Assembly: GCF_024294905.1 (NCBI RefSeq)
Contig: NZ_JANCOC010000003.1
Span: 52,204-116,203 of the forward strand
Source: Rothia gullae
GTDB taxonomy: Bacteria > Actinomycetota > Actinomycetes > Actinomycetales > Micrococcaceae
DNA length: 64,000 nucleotides
Reading direction: 5' to 3'
Part shown: one piece after another, positions 34,631 through 41,707 of the stretch
Position numbering within the stretch: position 1 is the first letter of the stretch
Layout: each line of letters begins with the position of its first letter
The notes under the pieces: generated by a model
Told to the model about the DNA's origin: nothing
Seen by the model: only the letters and a program-made list of their open reading frames with translations
Database searches by the model: none
Translations under genes and position numbers: made by a program

Positions 34631-36118
34631 ATGGCCGCAAATACATACCAGGTCATCGCGCTGGCGATTTATTTTGTTGCTATGATCGCGATTGGCCTAT
34701 GGGCAAATAGCAAAAACAACAGCCTCGACGACTACGTGCTGGGCGGGCGACAGCTCTCCCCCACCGTCGCCGCCCTCTCAGCGGGCGCCTCCGACATGTC
34801 CGGTTGGCTCCTCATGGGTCTGCCCGGCGCCGTCTACCTCAGCGGTCTCTCCCAGGCATGGCTCGCCGTCGGTCTGACCATCGGCGCATGGTGCAACTGG
34901 AAGTTCGTGGCACCTCGACTGCGTAGCTACACCGAAGTAGCAGGCGACGCCGTGACTGTCCCCGTCTTCCTGAGCAACCGCCTCCATGACACCAAGCGCG
35001 TGCTGCGCATCGTCTCCGGCGTCGTGATTCTGGTGTTCTTCACCTTCTATGTCTCCTCTGGCATGGTGTCCGGCGGTCTGTTCTTCAAGTCCTCCTTCGG
35101 ACAGGAATACCACACCGGTATGCTCCTGCTGGCAGGCATCACCGTGTTCTATACCTTCTTCGGTGGCTTCATGGGCGCATCCTACACCGACATGGTTCAG
35201 GGCCTGCTCATGCTCGCAGCACTCATTGCCGTTCCCGTCGTCACCATTATTGACCTCGGCGGCGTGGGCCCCGTGGTTGAGTCCATCAGCCAGGTACGTC
35301 CCGACGCGCTGAGCATCTTCGCAGGCACCACCTTCGCCGGTATCGTTTCGTCCCTCGCGTGGGGTCTGGGCTACTTCGGCCAGCCGCACATTATCGTACG
35401 ATTCATGGCGATGCGCACCCCCGCGGACGCTAAGTCCGGCCGCCGCATCGGCATCAGCTGGATGGTCCTGACCGTGTTCGGCGCACTGAGCGGCGCGTTC
35501 ATGGGTATCGCATACTTTGCACGCCACCCCGAGGCCTCCCTCACCAACCCCGAAACCGCTGAGTCGGTCTTCCTGGACCTCTCCCAGATTCTGTTCCACC
35601 CCCTCGTTGCGGGCCTGATTCTGGCTGCAGTTCTGGCGGCAATTATGTCCACCCTCTCCTCGCAGCTGATCGTGTGCTCCTCCGCTCTGGTTGAGGACCT
35701 CTACGGCATCTTCTCCTCGAAGAAGCTCAGCGCATCCAAGTCCCTGTGGCTCGGCCGTGCAGGCGTGGCAATCGTGGCGCTGGTTGCAGGTGCCCTGGCG
35801 TGGAATCCCAACAGCTCCATTCTGCAGCTGGTCGCATTCGCTTGGGCTGGCTTCGGTTCGGCATTCGGCCCGACCGTTCTGCTCTCCCTCTACTGGCGTA
35901 AGCTAACCACCCAGGGTGCACTCGCCTCCATGATTACCGGTGCCGTTGTGGCATTCGCATGGGGCCAGAGCCCAATGAAGTCCGTGCTCTACGAAATGGT
36001 TCCCGGCTTCGCTTCGGCAATGCTGGTCGCAATCATCATCTCCCTGGTCACCTACAAGAAGAACCAGGTCATTGACGAAGAGTTCGACCGCGCGGTAGAG
36101 CTCGCAAAGGTCAAGTAA
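34631..36118 (+). CDS. putP: Sodium/proline symporter
   Basis: A sodium:solute symporter of 495 residues with 12-13 helices. PutP hallmarks are the start IGLWANSKNNSLDDYVLGGRQLSP, LSAGASDMSGWLLMGLPGAVYLSGL (Na site in helix 2), the GLGYFGQPHIIVRFMAMR stretch, and SSQLIVCSSALVEDLY with the Ser pair of the Na2 site. Proline is the likely substrate, used as osmolyte or nutrient. AGGAGAG precedes the ATG at 34631 at a slightly long spacing. It is transcribed alone. Confidence 0.94.
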   Translation: MAANTYQVIALAIYFVAMIAIGLWANSKNNSLDDYVLGGRQLSPTVAALSAGASDMSGWLLMGLPGAVYLSGLSQAWLAVGLTIGAWCNWKFVAPRLRSYTEVAGDAVTVPVFLSNRLHDTKRVLRIVSGVVILVFFTFYVSSGMVSGGLFFKSSFGQEYHTGMLLLAGITVFYTFFGGFMGASYTDMVQGLLMLAALIAVPVVTIIDLGGVGPVVESISQVRPDALSIFAGTTFAGIVSSLAWGLGYFGQPHIIVRFMAMRTPADAKSGRRIGISWMVLTVFGALSGAFMGIAYFARHPEASLTNPETAESVFLDLSQILFHPLVAGLILAAVLAAIMSTLSSQLIVCSSALVEDLYGIFSSKKLSASKSLWLGRAGVAIVALVAGALAWNPNSSILQLVAFAWAGFGSAFGPTVLLSLYWRKLTTQGALASMITGAVVAFAWGQSPMKSVLYEMVPGFASAMLVAIIISLVTYKKNQVIDEEFDRAVELAKVK

Positions 36119-36162
36119 CCCCTAGGTAACCAAGACTGGGTAAGCTTCCTTACCCAACTTCT

Positions 36163-36199
36163 AAGGCCCGGGCCGTACACACGCGGTCCGGGCCTTCTT
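36163..36199 (+). terminator. Terminator of putP
   Basis: A stem aaggcccggacc-like (aaggcccgggcc with ggtccgggcctt) around a 10-base loop is followed by TCTTA, 45 nt past the putP stop. Confidence 0.8.
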
Positions 36200-36248
36200 A
36201 TATGCTCGGCAACCTGGTTCACAGCCTTCACGTAGCGCCCGGGCAACG

Positions 36249-36254
36249 TAGAAT
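36249..36254 (+). promoter_or_regulatory. -10 box of leaderless menB promoter
   Basis: TAGAAT lies 7 nt before the menB ATG, with no normally spaced ribosome-binding site. Confidence 0.5.
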
Positions 36255-36261
36255 AGGGTCT

Positions 36262-37215
36262 ATGACTGCACAACTTCCCGAAAAGGTCTCGGACATCTTC
36301 AACCCCGCCGACTGGCGCGTCGTTGAAGGCTTCGAAGACTTCACCGACATCACCTACCACCGCCAGGTTAAGCGCAACGAAAACGGCGAAATCCTACGCG
36401 ATCTGCCCACCGTACGCATCGCATTCGACCGCCCCGAGGTCCGCAACGCATTCCGCCCGCACACCGTGGACGAACTCTACCGCGCCCTCGACCACGCCCG
36501 CATGAGCTCCAACGTAGGCACCGTACTGCTCACCGGCAACGGCCCCTCCGCCAAGGACGGCGGCTGGGCATTCTGTTCCGGCGGCGACCAGCGTATCCGC
36601 GGCCGCGACGGCTACCACTACGCCAGCGGCGACACCGCAGAAAGCATCGACCCGGCACGCGCAGGCCGACTGCACATCCTGGAAGTGCAGCGCCTCATCC
36701 GCACCATGCCCAAGGTCGTTATCGCCCTCGTCTCCGGCTGGGCTGCAGGCGGCGGCCACTCACTGCACGTAGTAGCCGACCTGACCATCGCCTCCGAAGA
36801 ATACGGCAAGTTCAAGCAGACCGACGCAACCGTCGGCTCCTTCGACGCAGGCTACGGTTCGGCGCTACTCGCACGCCAGGTGGGTCAGAAGTTCGCCCGC
36901 GAAATCTTCTTCCTCGCCAAGGAATACGACGCACAGCGCATGTACGAAATGGGCGCAGTCAACGACGTCGTCCCCCACGCAGAGCTCGAAAACAAGGGCC
37001 TGGAATACGCGGCGCACATTGCCCGCCAGTCCCCGCAGGCAATCCGCATGCTCAAGTACGCCTTCAACCTGCCCGACGACGGCATGCTCGGCCAGCAGGT
37101 CTTCGCCGGTGAGGCAACCCGCATGGCATACATGACCGACGAGGCGGTGGAGGGTCGCGACGCGTTCTTGCAGAAGCGTGACCCGGACTGGTCCAACTAC
37201 CCCTACTACTTCTAA
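36262..37215 (+). CDS. menB: 1,4-Dihydroxy-2-naphthoyl-CoA synthase
   Basis: Ring closure of o-succinylbenzoyl-CoA in menaquinone synthesis; a crotonase-family enzyme of 317 residues. Visible are WAFCSGGDQRIRGRDGYHYA, VVIALVSGWAAGGGHSLHVVADLTIAS (oxyanion hole), TVGSFDAGYGSALLARQVGQK (the MenB-specific active-site loop), and the typical C terminus RDPDWSNYPYYF. The Mycobacterium-like insertion after GDQ is present. The ATG at 36262 is favoured by the -10 box; the frame is open to 36202. menE follows after 187 bp. Confidence 0.95.
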   Translation: MTAQLPEKVSDIFNPADWRVVEGFEDFTDITYHRQVKRNENGEILRDLPTVRIAFDRPEVRNAFRPHTVDELYRALDHARMSSNVGTVLLTGNGPSAKDGGWAFCSGGDQRIRGRDGYHYASGDTAESIDPARAGRLHILEVQRLIRTMPKVVIALVSGWAAGGGHSLHVVADLTIASEEYGKFKQTDATVGSFDAGYGSALLARQVGQKFAREIFFLAKEYDAQRMYEMGAVNDVVPHAELENKGLEYAAHIARQSPQAIRMLKYAFNLPDDGMLGQQVFAGEATRMAYMTDEAVEGRDAFLQKRDPDWSNYPYYF

Positions 37216-37401
37216 GAGATACTACTTCTAAGAGACGGCCCCTTCTACAGAAGTAGTTTCAGATGCATAGGCTCGGAGCCGGATTCAACCCTGATAACCT
37301 CAGCTAAGAATCCGGCTCCAGCGCATTTGATGCTGCCCCAGCATATGACACCGGCGCATAACAGCACGCAGCCGCTACAAACAGCTGCTAAGGATTTAGC
37401 C

Positions 37402-38793
37402 ATGGTAAACACCCCCGTACCCGGGCTCATGCCCTCCCCCGCCCCGCAGGAGGCTGCCCTGCACCCGCAGGCGGTACAGGTTCGCGCCGATCAGCCCGCA
37501 GACCCTCACGCCATGTTGGGCGTCTTTGAGCAGCTGCTGGGCGGATACGCGGCGGGTGCCAATGCGGGTGCTGATGCGGCTGCGGAACCTATAGCCCTGG
37601 TGGTGAGCACCTCCGGATCCACCGGAACTCCCAAACGCACCGCACTGACCGTGCGAGCTCTTGCCGCCAGTGCGGCAGCCACCGAGCGATTCTTCGGCTC
37701 AAACTCCGATGCCGCCTCGCAGTGGCTCCTGGCTCTTCCTGCGCACTATATTGCCGGCGCGCAGGTACTCGCCCGCTCCGTGCTCGCAGGCACCGACCCG
37801 GTCATTGCCCGCTCCGTCATTGAACCCGTGCGCTTTAGCCCCGAAGTTTTCCTGCAGGCGGTTGAGCACATGAGCTCGGCACGCCAGTTTGTCTCCCTGG
37901 TGCCCACCCAGCTCCATAAGCTGCTCGAAAGCGCGGACACCGATCCGTACCTTGGCGCTGAAATTCACGAAGCGCTCGGCTCCTTCACCGGCATCCTGCT
38001 CGGAGGCGCCCCCGCCAGCGCCGACCTGCTCGCCGCCGCCACCGCCCTGGGGCTGAACACGGTGACCACCTACGGTAGCGCCGAAACCGCCGGCGGATGC
38101 GTCTACTCCGGCTCCATACTGCCCGGCGTGCGGGTAGAGCTCGTCCCCGAAGAAGGTATGCCCGCCGTACCGGATACCGGTGGGAAGCCCGCGCAGGTGG
38201 GCCGTATTTGGATCAGCGGCGCGCACCTCGCCAACGGCTACATTGGCGACACCGCCCGCACCGCCGAGCACTTCTTCACCGCCGCCGACGGCACCCGCTG
38301 GTACCGCACCGACGACTACGGGCTGCTGAGTCCTGCAGCAACTCCCAACAGCAACAAGAACTCTAGCGAGCAGCGCCTGCAGGTGCTCGGCCGTAGCGAC
38401 GACGTACTCATCAGCGGAGGCGTAAAAATCTCCGCCCGTGCCGTGGCGACCGTCCTCGAAGAGCACCCCGCCGTACGCGAAGCCTGCGTAGTCGGCCTAC
38501 CCGATGCCCGCTGGGGCACAGCCATTGCCGCTGCGGTCACGCTCGTACCTTCTGCCGGTGCCGCGGCTGCACTGGTACCTTCTGCCGGTGCCGCAGCTGC
38601 ACCTACCGAGAATCGCCCCGCCCTGAACGAAGAACTCTGCGCCCTGCTGCGTGCCCGCTGCGCCGAAAAGCTCGGCGCCCCCGCCGCACCCAAGCAGCTG
38701 AGCATCCTGCCGGATTTCCCGCTCACCAGCACCGGCAAGCCGGACCGCGCAGAAATATACAGTATCCTGGACAGAGACTATCGTCAGGGCTAA
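37402..38793 (+). CDS. menE: o-Succinylbenzoate-CoA ligase
   Basis: Activates o-succinylbenzoate with ATP and CoA. It is a 463-residue ANL-superfamily enzyme, shorter than most. It has the P-loop-like VVSTSGSTGTPKRTAL, LLALPAHYIAGAQVLARS, TTYGSAETAGGCVYSG, the hinge YRTDDYGL, then LGRSDDVLISGGVKIS and the catalytic Lys in LTSTGKPDRAEI. A 30-bp tandem duplication (38542-38601) inserts a second LVPSAGAAAA block before the C-terminal subdomain. The ATG at 37402 follows AAGGATTTAGCC. It lies between menB and menA. Confidence 0.92.
   Translation: MVNTPVPGLMPSPAPQEAALHPQAVQVRADQPADPHAMLGVFEQLLGGYAAGANAGADAAAEPIALVVSTSGSTGTPKRTALTVRALAASAAATERFFGSNSDAASQWLLALPAHYIAGAQVLARSVLAGTDPVIARSVIEPVRFSPEVFLQAVEHMSSARQFVSLVPTQLHKLLESADTDPYLGAEIHEALGSFTGILLGGAPASADLLAAATALGLNTVTTYGSAETAGGCVYSGSILPGVRVELVPEEGMPAVPDTGGKPAQVGRIWISGAHLANGYIGDTARTAEHFFTAADGTRWYRTDDYGLLSPAATPNSNKNSSEQRLQVLGRSDDVLISGGVKISARAVATVLEEHPAVREACVVGLPDARWGTAIAAAVTLVPSAGAAAALVPSAGAAAAPTENRPALNEELCALLRARCAEKLGAPAAPKQLSILPDFPLTSTGKPDRAEIYSILDRDYRQG
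38542..38601 (+). repeat. 30-bp tandem duplication inside menE
   Basis: Two adjacent 30-bp units differ at only two positions and encode LVPSAGAAAA twice. The reading frame stays open. Confidence 0.9.
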
Positions 38794-38903
38794 AGCAGGC
38801 TTATCCGCGGGTTTTTCGCCCCGCACAAGCAGCCGCCCGCACGCCCTGACCGTCCCGCACAAAACCCACACATCATATGCATTTAGACCCGGAAGGAACC
38901 CCC

Positions 38904-39818
38904 GTGGCAACTGCCGCCCAATGGATTGAAGGCGCTCGCCTGCGCACCCTGCCGCTCGCCGTCGCCCCCATTATTGCCGGCTCAGCTGCCGCCTACGAGG
39001 TCAACGAATTCAAGCCGCTCTACGCGTTCTTGGCGTTCCTCGTCGCGTTCTTCCTGCAGGTCGGCGTGAACTACGCCAACGACTACTCCGACGGCATCAA
39101 GGGCACCGACGAAGACCGCGTGGGTCCGCTACGCCTCGTTGGTTCCGGCGTGGCAAGCCCCCGCTCCGTCAAGTACGCCGCCTTCGCCTGCTTCGGTCTT
39201 GCGATGCTTGCCGGTCTTGCCCTGGTGGCTCTGGCGAACCAGTGGTGGTTCCTGGCGATTGGCGCCTCCAGCGTCTTCGCGGCGTGGGGCTACACCGGTG
39301 GCAAGCACCCCTACGGCTACATGGGCCTGGGAGACGTATTCGTCTTCGTCTACTTTGGTCTGGTTGCGACCCTGGGCACCCTCTACACGCAGGCGCACAC
39401 CCTGACCCTGCTCGGCTGGGTTGGTGCTATCGGCATTGGTCTGATTTCCTGTGCGCTGCTCATGGCGAATAACGTGCGTGACATTCCCACCGACATTGAG
39501 GCTGGCAAGCTGACCATGGCGGTCCGCCTGGGCGAACGCTGGTCGCGCATCACCTACATCGTGGAGATGGCGCTGGCACTGGGTCTGGGCGTACTCCTGC
39601 TCGATGAGAACCCCTGGTTCCTGCTGATCTTCCTGCTGGTCGGCCCGACCATCCACTCCTGCGTGACCGTGTGGACGCGCGGCGGCCGCGACCTGATACC
39701 CGTGCTCAAGCAGGCAGGTATTGTGGCGCTCGTGTACTCCGTGATTCTTGCCCTCGCCGTGTGGCTGGGCTCGTTGGACATTATTAGCCACGAGGTTCAG
39801 GTGTTCACCGGTTACTAA
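38904..39818 (+). CDS. menA: 1,4-Dihydroxy-2-naphthoate polyprenyltransferase
   Basis: The UbiA-family membrane enzyme that attaches the polyprenyl chain to dihydroxynaphthoate. The 304-residue protein has about eight helices and the Asp motifs NYANDYSDGIKGTDEDR and NNVRDIPTDIEAGK that bind Mg-diphosphate. GTG at 38904 follows GGAAGGAAC; an ATG at 38877 in frame is less likely. It is 110 bp after menE and closes the menB-menE-menA block. Confidence 0.94.
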   Translation: MATAAQWIEGARLRTLPLAVAPIIAGSAAAYEVNEFKPLYAFLAFLVAFFLQVGVNYANDYSDGIKGTDEDRVGPLRLVGSGVASPRSVKYAAFACFGLAMLAGLALVALANQWWFLAIGASSVFAAWGYTGGKHPYGYMGLGDVFVFVYFGLVATLGTLYTQAHTLTLLGWVGAIGIGLISCALLMANNVRDIPTDIEAGKLTMAVRLGERWSRITYIVEMALALGLGVLLLDENPWFLLIFLLVGPTIHSCVTVWTRGGRDLIPVLKQAGIVALVYSVILALAVWLGSLDIISHEVQVFTGY

Positions 39819-39933
39819 GACCGAATGCTAAGACTGGCTACTAAGCCCCCGTACAAATCTGTGCCGGATTGCCGCGCCATTACGCCGCTAGCGGGCACCC
39901 GGTTCATAGTTCCGCAATAACGCGGCGGTATGT

Positions 39934-39939
39934 CATAGT
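39934..39939 (+). promoter_or_regulatory. -10 box before the frameshifted PLDc_N gene
   Basis: CATAGT lies 7 nt before the ATG at 39947, in the same layout as the leaderless genes nearby. Confidence 0.4.
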
Positions 39940-39946
39940 AGTGCTT

Positions 39947-40374
39947 ATGATTCGAGCCATGCTGATTATTGGCGGCGCGCCCTCATCGTGGGGCTGACCC
40001 TCTACACCCTCTTGGACGCCGTCCGCACCCCCGCACACGAGGCGCGAACCCTGCCCAAGTGGCTGTGGGTTCTCGTCACCCTGCTCTTCCCCGTGGTGGG
40101 CCCGCTCATGTGGCTTATCTTGGGCCGTCCCAAGGCACAGCCTGCAGCAGGTGCTCCTCGTCGCGGCTTCGGGCAGCGACGCAACACCCCGGCACCCTCG
40201 GTGTCCTCCCCCGACGATGATGAAGAGTACCTGCGCTGGCTCAAAGCAAAAGCAGAACGCGAACGCCGCAGCCGCGAAGCAGAATCGACCAACAAGCAGG
40301 ATTCCGAACGTAAGGATCCCGAGCTTAAGGACCCCGAGGAGGGCACTCCGGATCAGGGTAACGGGCAGAACTAG
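39947..40374 (+). pseudogene. PLDc_N-domain membrane protein, apparent frameshift
   Basis: Residues LTLYTLLDAVRTPAHEARTLPKWLWVLVTLLFPVVGPLMWLILG form a phospholipase-D nuclease N-terminal (PLDc_N) membrane domain with a charged, disordered tail to 40374. The natural start is MIRAMLIIGGA from the ATG at 39947, but the frame breaks at 39976-39983. ATG..GGCGGCGCG leads to a stop (TGA) while the downstream frame continues LIVGLTLYTL. One missing base in a GGCGGCGC run would restore the expected join (IIGGA-ALIVGL). Either the gene is broken, the sequence has an error, or translation starts at the GTG at 39988 with half the first helix missing. The position of the break at a GGCGCGCC palindrome is noted. 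Confidence 0.7.
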
Positions 40375-40421
40375 TCAGGACAGCTAGGTTGGCAGCTCGT
40401 GCGCCCCTCAAGGTTTACAGA

Positions 40422-40466
40422 AAGAGGCTGTGAGCGCATCCGTAACGGATGGGCTCACAGCCTCTT
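40422..40466. terminator. Bidirectional terminator
   Basis: A 13-bp stem (agaggctgtgagc with gctcacagcctct) with an inner gcatccgt/acggatg pairing lies between convergent genes. Confidence 0.9.
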
Positions 40467-40509
40467 CTCTATGCTCAAAAACAGCTTCAGGAACTAGCTA
40501 CCGGATGTT

Positions 40510-41199
40510 TTAGCTACCGGGCAGCTGAATCACGCCACCGTACAGCGGTGCAGCAGGCTCCGAATACCCCACAAAATGCGGCATCTCATGCTTAAAATCA
40601 GTGGTGCTAAATGCCAGAGTCGTAATCGACGCCAGGTTGCACTCACGGGCACGCGGGTCATGCTGCAACATGCGGCCCTCAACGCCCAGGCGAGTAATCC
40701 AAATCGGCAGCTGGTGCGACACAATAATCGCCTCCGCACCCTCGCCGCCGCGCTCGTAGGCGGTACGCGCCGCATCCTGAACAGCCGCAGCCATACGGCA
40801 AATCTGATTCAGGTACGACTCACCCCAGGAGGGGCGCGCCGGGTTGTACAGCTTAGTCCAGTGACGCGGATTCCTCAGCAGCTCCTGGGCGTTCACGTGC
40901 AGACCCTCAAAGTAGTTATCCGCCTCAATGACGCGCTCATCCGGCTGCGCGGTCAGACCCAGCAGCTCCTCAACCGGGGCGGCAGACTCACGGGTACGTT
41001 GCAGCGGCGAACAGACCAGATGCACGAAACGGGCACCTCGCTCAGCACGAGCCGCGAACTCCTCAGCGCTCAGACGCACCATCTGCTGGCCCTTATCGGA
41101 CAGACGGTAGCCGGGCAGACGGCCGTACACGATACGCTCGGGGTTGTACACCTCGCCGTGACGCATGAGGTGAACTTTAATGGTGGAAGTTTCAGTCAT
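40510..41199 (-). CDS. Histidine phosphatase (phosphoglycerate-mutase-like)
   Basis: A 229-residue enzyme of the histidine phosphatase superfamily. The phospho-accepting His is in VHLMRHGEVYNPE, the CSPLQRTRESA motif supplies an active-site Arg, and the second His is in IIVSHQLPIW. Such proteins hydrolyse small phosphates or act as mutases. The sequence does not resolve the substrate. A plain ATG start at 41199 with only weak upstream GGGAT. It is monocistronic. Confidence 0.9.
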   Translation of the reverse strand: MTETSTIKVHLMRHGEVYNPERIVYGRLPGYRLSDKGQQMVRLSAEEFAARAERGARFVHLVCSPLQRTRESAAPVEELLGLTAQPDERVIEADNYFEGLHVNAQELLRNPRHWTKLYNPARPSWGESYLNQICRMAAAVQDAARTAYERGGEGAEAIIVSHQLPIWITRLGVEGRMLQHDPRARECNLASITTLAFSTTDFKHEMPHFVGYSEPAAPLYGGVIQLPGS

Positions 41200-41299
41200 G
41201 ATCCCAGTCTCTCAGATAGCGTGCCGCACCCCAAACAGGTGACCCGCACATACCCTCTACAAAATACAAAACCCGGCCCGCAAAAACTGTAGGGACGCA

Positions 41300-41330
41300 A
41301 AAACCCCGCCTCTCCATACGGAGGGCGGGG
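41300..41330 (-). terminator. Terminator of the bS22 gene
   Basis: A 10-bp stem (accccgcctc with gagggcgggg) followed on the minus strand by TTTTTGCG lies 15 nt past the bS22 stop. Confidence 0.85.
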
Positions 41331-41344
41331 CGAAAGAAGTCTAT

Positions 41345-41443
41345 TTACTTCTTGTTGCGGCGCTGGTGGCGGGTCTTACGAAGCAGCTTGCGGTGCTTCT
41401 TCTTGGACATACGCTTGCGGCGCTTCTTGATAACGGAACCCAT
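41345..41443 (-). CDS. Small basic ribosomal protein bS22 (AURKAIP1/COX24-like)
   Basis: A 32-residue protein, [20 protein letters not shown] followed by [12 protein letters not shown]. It is the extremely basic ribosome-bound peptide found throughout actinobacteria and named bS22 after its discovery in mycobacterial ribosome structures, where it sits near the decoding region of the 30S subunit. The ATG at 41443 follows GAGGAAATC. It is transcribed alone with a strong terminator, and a 264-bp gap separates it from the upstream regulator gene. Confidence 0.95.
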   Translation of the reverse strand: MGSVIKKRRKRMSKKKHRKLLRKTRHQRRNKK

Positions 41444-41527
41444 AGGATTTCCTCACTTTACTCGTACCCGGCCGAGCCATTCGACTCGGTAGCTACCCGG
41501 GGATATTCATACCGGTATAACCGATCC

Positions 41528-41565
41528 AAAACGCATTTTTGGGCACAGAAATACCCTTGCGTTTT
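41528..41565 (-). terminator. Possible terminator of the FadR-like gene
   Basis: AAAACGCA pairs with TGCGTTTT around a loop of 22 bases, downstream of the regulator gene on the minus strand. The stem is short. Confidence 0.45.
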
Positions 41566-41707
41566 AGAGCGCTACCTACCTAGAGTACTAGGTTTACCCC
41601 TATTTTCACCATTCGAGAGCGGCTTTTCAGGAGTTTTTCGCTGAATTTCCGCTTTTCTCACGGGTATATCGAGGATATCTCGGGGCGAAAACGGGGATTC
41701 GGTAGCC

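Noticed and set aside
39970..39990. Programmed frameshift in the PLDc_N gene
   Set aside because: There is no slippery heptamer or downstream stimulatory structure; simple base loss or sequence error is more likely.
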